Made by a program: the position numbers and the translations under genes. From positions 63,031 through 127,030 of the forward strand of contig NZ_WMII01000014.1 in assembly GCF_009711265.1 (NCBI RefSeq): DNA of 64,000 nucleotides. Reading direction: 5' to 3'. Below are positions 61,326 to 64,000 of this stretch, in pieces. Every line of letters begins with the position of its first letter. Position 1 is the stretch's first letter. This DNA comes from Paracoccus shanxieyensis. Its GTDB lineage: Bacteria; Pseudomonadota; Alphaproteobacteria; Rhodobacterales; Rhodobacteraceae. The notes below the pieces were generated by a model, which worked only from the letters and a program-made list of their open reading frames with translations, had not been told where the DNA came from and searched no databases.

Positions 61326-63434
61326 ATGTCATCTGGAAACCCGCGACCGTCCGCGGATCTGAAATTGCGCGCGCTGCTGCTGTGTTCTGCCGTGGTCATG
61401 CCCTCGGTCGCGATGGCTCAGGATGCGACCAGCCAGCCGTCGGTCGCACTGGATACCGTCGTCATCACCGCATCGGGCTTTGAACAAAGCGTGCGCGACA
61501 CGCCCGCCTCGGTCTCGGTCATCACCTCGGAAGATCTTGAGAAGGGCAGCTTCACCAACCTGTCCGATGCATTGCGCGAAGTCACCGGCGTCGTCACCAC
61601 CGGCAGCGCCAACGAAGAAGACATTTTCATTCGCGGACTGCCCGGCCAGTACACGCTGATCCTTGTCGACGGCAAGCGCCAGAGCACCCGCGAATCCCGC
61701 ACCAACGGCAATGCGGGATATGAGCAAAGCTTCATCCCGCCGGTCTCGGCCATCGAACGGATCGAGGTCGTGCGCGGTCCGATGTCGTCGCTTTACGGCT
61801 CGGATGCGATGGGCGGCGTCATCAACATCATCACCAAGCCCGTCGCCGACGAATGGAGCGGCTCGGTCACGGCCGAAGCCACGCTTCAGGGCGAGGACGG
61901 CTTTGAAAACAGCCAGCAGCTGTCCTTCTATGCCTCGGGTCCGGTCATCCGCGACCAGCTTAGCCTGCAATTGTGGGGCCGCAAGCTGGATCAGGATCCG
62001 TCCGATATCGAGGCCGGGCCTGCGGGTTCGGACGACTTCGATCTGACCGGCCGTCTGACATGGGCGCTGGACGCGCAGAACGAATTCCGCTTTGAAGCCG
62101 GCCGCACGCGCCTGAAAAGCGAAGAACTGGGCGGCGAAAGCTGGCGCAACCACGACCGCAACCACTGGTCGCTGAGCCACAAAGGCAGCTATGGCGAGAC
62201 CGATACCGAGGTCGCGATCTATCAGGAAGTCGGCGAACGCGTCAGCTTCGGTCCCGATGATGACAGCGGCCTGATCGTCGAAGATCCGCGCTCGCCCGAG
62301 GTCACGAACACCACCATCGACGCCAAGGCCTCGACGCCGCTGGACTGGAATGGCGCGCACCGCCTGACCTTCGGCGCGCAATACACCAAGGCCTCGATCC
62401 GTGACCAGAACCCCGGCCAGCAGGCTGAACTGGACCCGGCGGACCGCTATGACCAGACCTTCTCGAACTGGCAGTGGGCGCTGTTTGTCGAAGACGAATG
62501 GCGGGTGCGTGACGATTTCGCCCTGACGCTGGGCCTGCGCTACAGCGATCACGAGATCTATGGCGGCCATATCACGCCGCGGATCTATGGTGTCTGGGAC
62601 GCGACCGACCAGCTGACCGTCAAGGGCGGCATCTCGACCGGCTTCCGTGCGCCGGACGTGCGGTCGATCGTGCCCGATTACGCCTATACCACGGGCGGCG
62701 GCAGCTGCCGCAGCCGCAATAGCTGCGGCGTCATTCTGGGCAATGACGATCTGGATCCGGAAGAAACCACGAACTTCGAGCTTGGCGCGATCTATGAGGC
62801 CGACAGCTACAGCGTCAGCGCCACGGCCTTCCACACCAAGTTCAAGAACAAGCTGCAACAGCGCATCGCCGAAGACGCAGCCGGTAACCCGGTCACCTGG
62901 GACGGTCCGCAATATCGCGGCGATGACGGTCTGCTGCACGACTATATCGTCTATCAGAACTTCAACGTCGATGAGGCCACGATCTCGGGCGTGGAACTGG
63001 CGGGCGACTGGTCGATCACCAGCGATCTGGAAATGCGCGCCAGCTATACCTACACGAAGTCGAAGCAGAAAACCGGCGATTTCCGGGACTTCCCGCTGGC
63101 CCGCACGCCTGAGCACATGGCCAGCCTGCGCTTTGACTGGATGACGCCGGTGACGGGTCTGGATGCGTGGCTTTCGGCCAATTACCACGGCACCGAGATC
63201 GCCTCGGGTCTGCGCATCGGCACCAATGGCAGCCCGATCACGATCAACGGGGTCGAAGGCCGCAAATACGGCGCCTATACCACCGTCGATCTGGGGGCGA
63301 ATTACCAGATCAACGACCGCGCCCGCCTGAACGCCGCCGTCTACAACGTGCTGAACGAGGAAATCAACGAAACCGAGTTCAACACCATCAAGGAAGGCCG
63401 CCGCCTGTGGCTGGGGCTGACCGCGGAATTCTGA
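61326..63434 (+). CDS. TonB-dependent outer-membrane receptor (FepA/CirA-like)
   Basis: A 702-residue receptor: signal peptide ending ...MPSVAMAQ, TonB box region ALDTVVITASG, plug domain (VRDTPASVSVITSEDLEK, DIFIRGLPGQYTLILVDGKRQ, IERIEVVRGPMSSLYGSDAMGGVINIITK), then a 22-strand barrel ending with aromatic LWLGLTAEF. An extracellular loop with a cysteine pair (GGSCRSRNSCGVILGNDDLDPEET) is typical of the FepA/CirA catecholate-siderophore group. ATG 61326 follows AAGGA. No Fur box, siderophore or ABC gene was seen nearby, so iron as cargo rests on similarity. Confidence 0.94.
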   Translation: MSSGNPRPSADLKLRALLLCSAVVMPSVAMAQDATSQPSVALDTVVITASGFEQSVRDTPASVSVITSEDLEKGSFTNLSDALREVTGVVTTGSANEEDIFIRGLPGQYTLILVDGKRQSTRESRTNGNAGYEQSFIPPVSAIERIEVVRGPMSSLYGSDAMGGVINIITKPVADEWSGSVTAEATLQGEDGFENSQQLSFYASGPVIRDQLSLQLWGRKLDQDPSDIEAGPAGSDDFDLTGRLTWALDAQNEFRFEAGRTRLKSEELGGESWRNHDRNHWSLSHKGSYGETDTEVAIYQEVGERVSFGPDDDSGLIVEDPRSPEVTNTTIDAKASTPLDWNGAHRLTFGAQYTKASIRDQNPGQQAELDPADRYDQTFSNWQWALFVEDEWRVRDDFALTLGLRYSDHEIYGGHITPRIYGVWDATDQLTVKGGISTGFRAPDVRSIVPDYAYTTGGGSCRSRNSCGVILGNDDLDPEETTNFELGAIYEADSYSVSATAFHTKFKNKLQQRIAEDAAGNPVTWDGPQYRGDDGLLHDYIVYQNFNVDEATISGVELAGDWSITSDLEMRASYTYTKSKQKTGDFRDFPLARTPEHMASLRFDWMTPVTGLDAWLSANYHGTEIASGLRIGTNGSPITINGVEGRKYGAYTTVDLGANYQINDRARLNAAVYNVLNEEINETEFNTIKEGRRLWLGLTAEF

Positions 63435-63456
63435 TCGGTTCCAAGGTGATATCATT

Positions 63457-63488
63457 CCGGCCGGGGCGTTCCCCGGCCGGTTTTTTTT
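63457..63488 (+). terminator. Rho-independent terminator of the TonB-dependent receptor gene
   Basis: CCGGCCGGGG - CGTT - CCCCGGCCGG gives a perfect ten-pair stem with a four-base loop, followed by eight T. It starts 23 bases after the receptor stop. Confidence 0.97.
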
Positions 63489-63558
63489 ATGTCCTGATGG
63501 CTGCCGCTGATGGAGTCTGATCGGCTGGCTGGCCAGCTAATGAAGGCCTTGGCCGTGA

Positions 63559-63774
63559 AGGCTGCTTGGCGTGGCGCTGATCGACGAGTTTTCGGTGGCC
63601 GAGCTTTACATGCCCGGTGTGACGCGTCGGCCTCTGGTTGAAAAGGCGGCGATCACGGCCTGGGTGGTGACGCGCAAGGGGCGGCCCTTGTCCAGCTTTG
63701 CCGAAATGACCATCGAACGCTTCCGCCGCGAGATGGCCGCGGCGGTGGCGCGCGAGGCGTGGGATGTGCCGTGA
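63559..63774 (+). pseudogene. 3' remnant of a LysR-family regulator
   Basis: From 63559 the frame reads RLLGVALIDEFSVAELYMP..., then PLVEKAAITAWVVTRKGRPLSSFAEMTIERFRREM and a stop at 63774. This resembles the last 70 residues of a LysR effector domain (GVALIDEFS block, then the final strand and C-terminal helix). An in-frame TGA immediately upstream (63556-63558) and the absence of any DNA-binding part indicate a truncated gene. GTG 63571 could start a 67-residue peptide but has no ribosome site. Identification is tentative. Confidence 0.5.
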
Positions 63775-64000
63775 CGGAGCCTTTTCCTGACCGTGACGCG
63801 ACCTCCCGCGGACCGTCGCGTAAAAGCCGAAACGCCCCCTCCGGACCGTGAGGCAACCGTCCTTTGACGGAAGCGCAATCTGCTGAGCCGTGATGCCATT
63901 TCCCCACGGAACGCAAACCTCAGCTAAGCACTTCTCCCACACGCCGCAGGATAAGCACCCAAAGCGCCCGCCTTTTGCCGTGCTCGCACCGGGAAGCGTG
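63775..64000. other. Right-end stretch without a recognisable gene
   Basis: I see no credible coding frame, RNA gene or repeat in the last 226 bases. Short open frames on the minus strand are basic, low-complexity shadows without recognisable motifs or ribosome sites. The stretch adjoins the LysR remnant, so it may be decayed sequence. Confidence 0.5.

Noticed and set aside
61329..63455. Antisense open frame of about 700 codons opposite the TonB-dependent receptor
   Set aside because: Complementary to a receptor with signal peptide, plug and barrel features. It spans the opposite strand almost exactly, as expected of a codon-bias shadow.
63487..63942. Minus-strand gene of about 150 residues at the right end
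   Set aside because: The translation is low-complexity and basic without motifs, overlaps the LysR remnant and terminator, and lacks a ribosome site.

Overview
The window is GC-rich, gene-dense alphaproteobacterial DNA with short intergenic gaps, many ATGA/TGATG stop-start overlaps and strong G/C third-position bias. Protein content (divergent efp/epmA, alphaproteobacterial phn gene order, PcaIJF with an IclR regulator, an RND pump with a NodT-type lipoprotein) points to Rhodobacteraceae, most likely Paracoccus or a close relative; that assignment is inference from family resemblance. No rRNA, tRNA, CRISPR array, insertion sequence or phage gene was seen. The region is a string of catabolic and transport operons, each with its own local regulator.

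Layout: (1) 1-3.6 kb: 3' part of pcaB, an uncharacterised membrane protein, and a YeiH-type putative sulfate/sulfite exporter divergent from a LysR regulator. (2) 3.9-9.8 kb: alkanesulfonate operon ssuD - FAD/NAD(P) protein - FMN reductase - ssuA - ssuC - ssuB. (3) 9.9-12.9 kb: an MFS transporter, epmA and efp, the last ending in a bidirectional terminator. (4) 12.9-24.4 kb: a C-P lyase locus in two leftward arms: phnGHIJKLNM and phnCDEE plus a hexapeptide acyltransferase, with phnF between them. A good Pho box lies upstream of phnC. (5) 24.6-31.3 kb: a sugar/polyol ABC operon with a Gfo/Idh dehydrogenase and a TIM-barrel isomerase, divergent from a LacI regulator. (6) 31.3-33.9 kb: an MprF-like lysyltransferase/flippase. 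(7) 34-40.5 kb: an AraC regulator divergent from an acyl-CoA ligase / SDR / thiolase / acyl-CoA dehydrogenase / RraA-like cluster. (8) 40.6-42.4 kb: an RTX repeat protein. (9) 42.5-45.9 kb: a FUSC-family membrane protein, and asparagine permease plus asparaginase. (10) 46.1-49.6 kb: pcaIJF and divergent IclR regulator with a perfect inverted repeat between them. (11) 49.6-56.9 kb: a FadR-type GntR regulator, then TetR and a tripartite RND efflux operon. (12) 57-61 kb: YnfA, a barstar-family protein, an aldo/keto reductase, pabB/pabC and YqhA. (13) 61.3-64 kb: a TonB-dependent receptor with a strong terminator, then a LysR 3' remnant and apparently non-coding DNA.

Together the genes suit a scavenger of organosulfur, organophosphorus, aromatic and amide compounds. 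Sulfonates give sulfite through SsuD, and YeiH could export surplus sulfite or sulfate. Phosphonates are imported and cleaved by C-P lyase under likely PhoB control. 3-oxoadipate from protocatechuate is activated and thiolysed by PcaIJ/PcaF. I found no clearly undescribed multi-gene system. The less usual items are the flavoprotein inside the ssu operon, an anomalous AT-rich codon patch in ssuC, the beta-oxidation cluster that lacks a hydratase but carries an RraA homologue, the periplasmic insertion in one PhnE, the RTX protein without a local type I secretion system, and an orphan barstar homologue.
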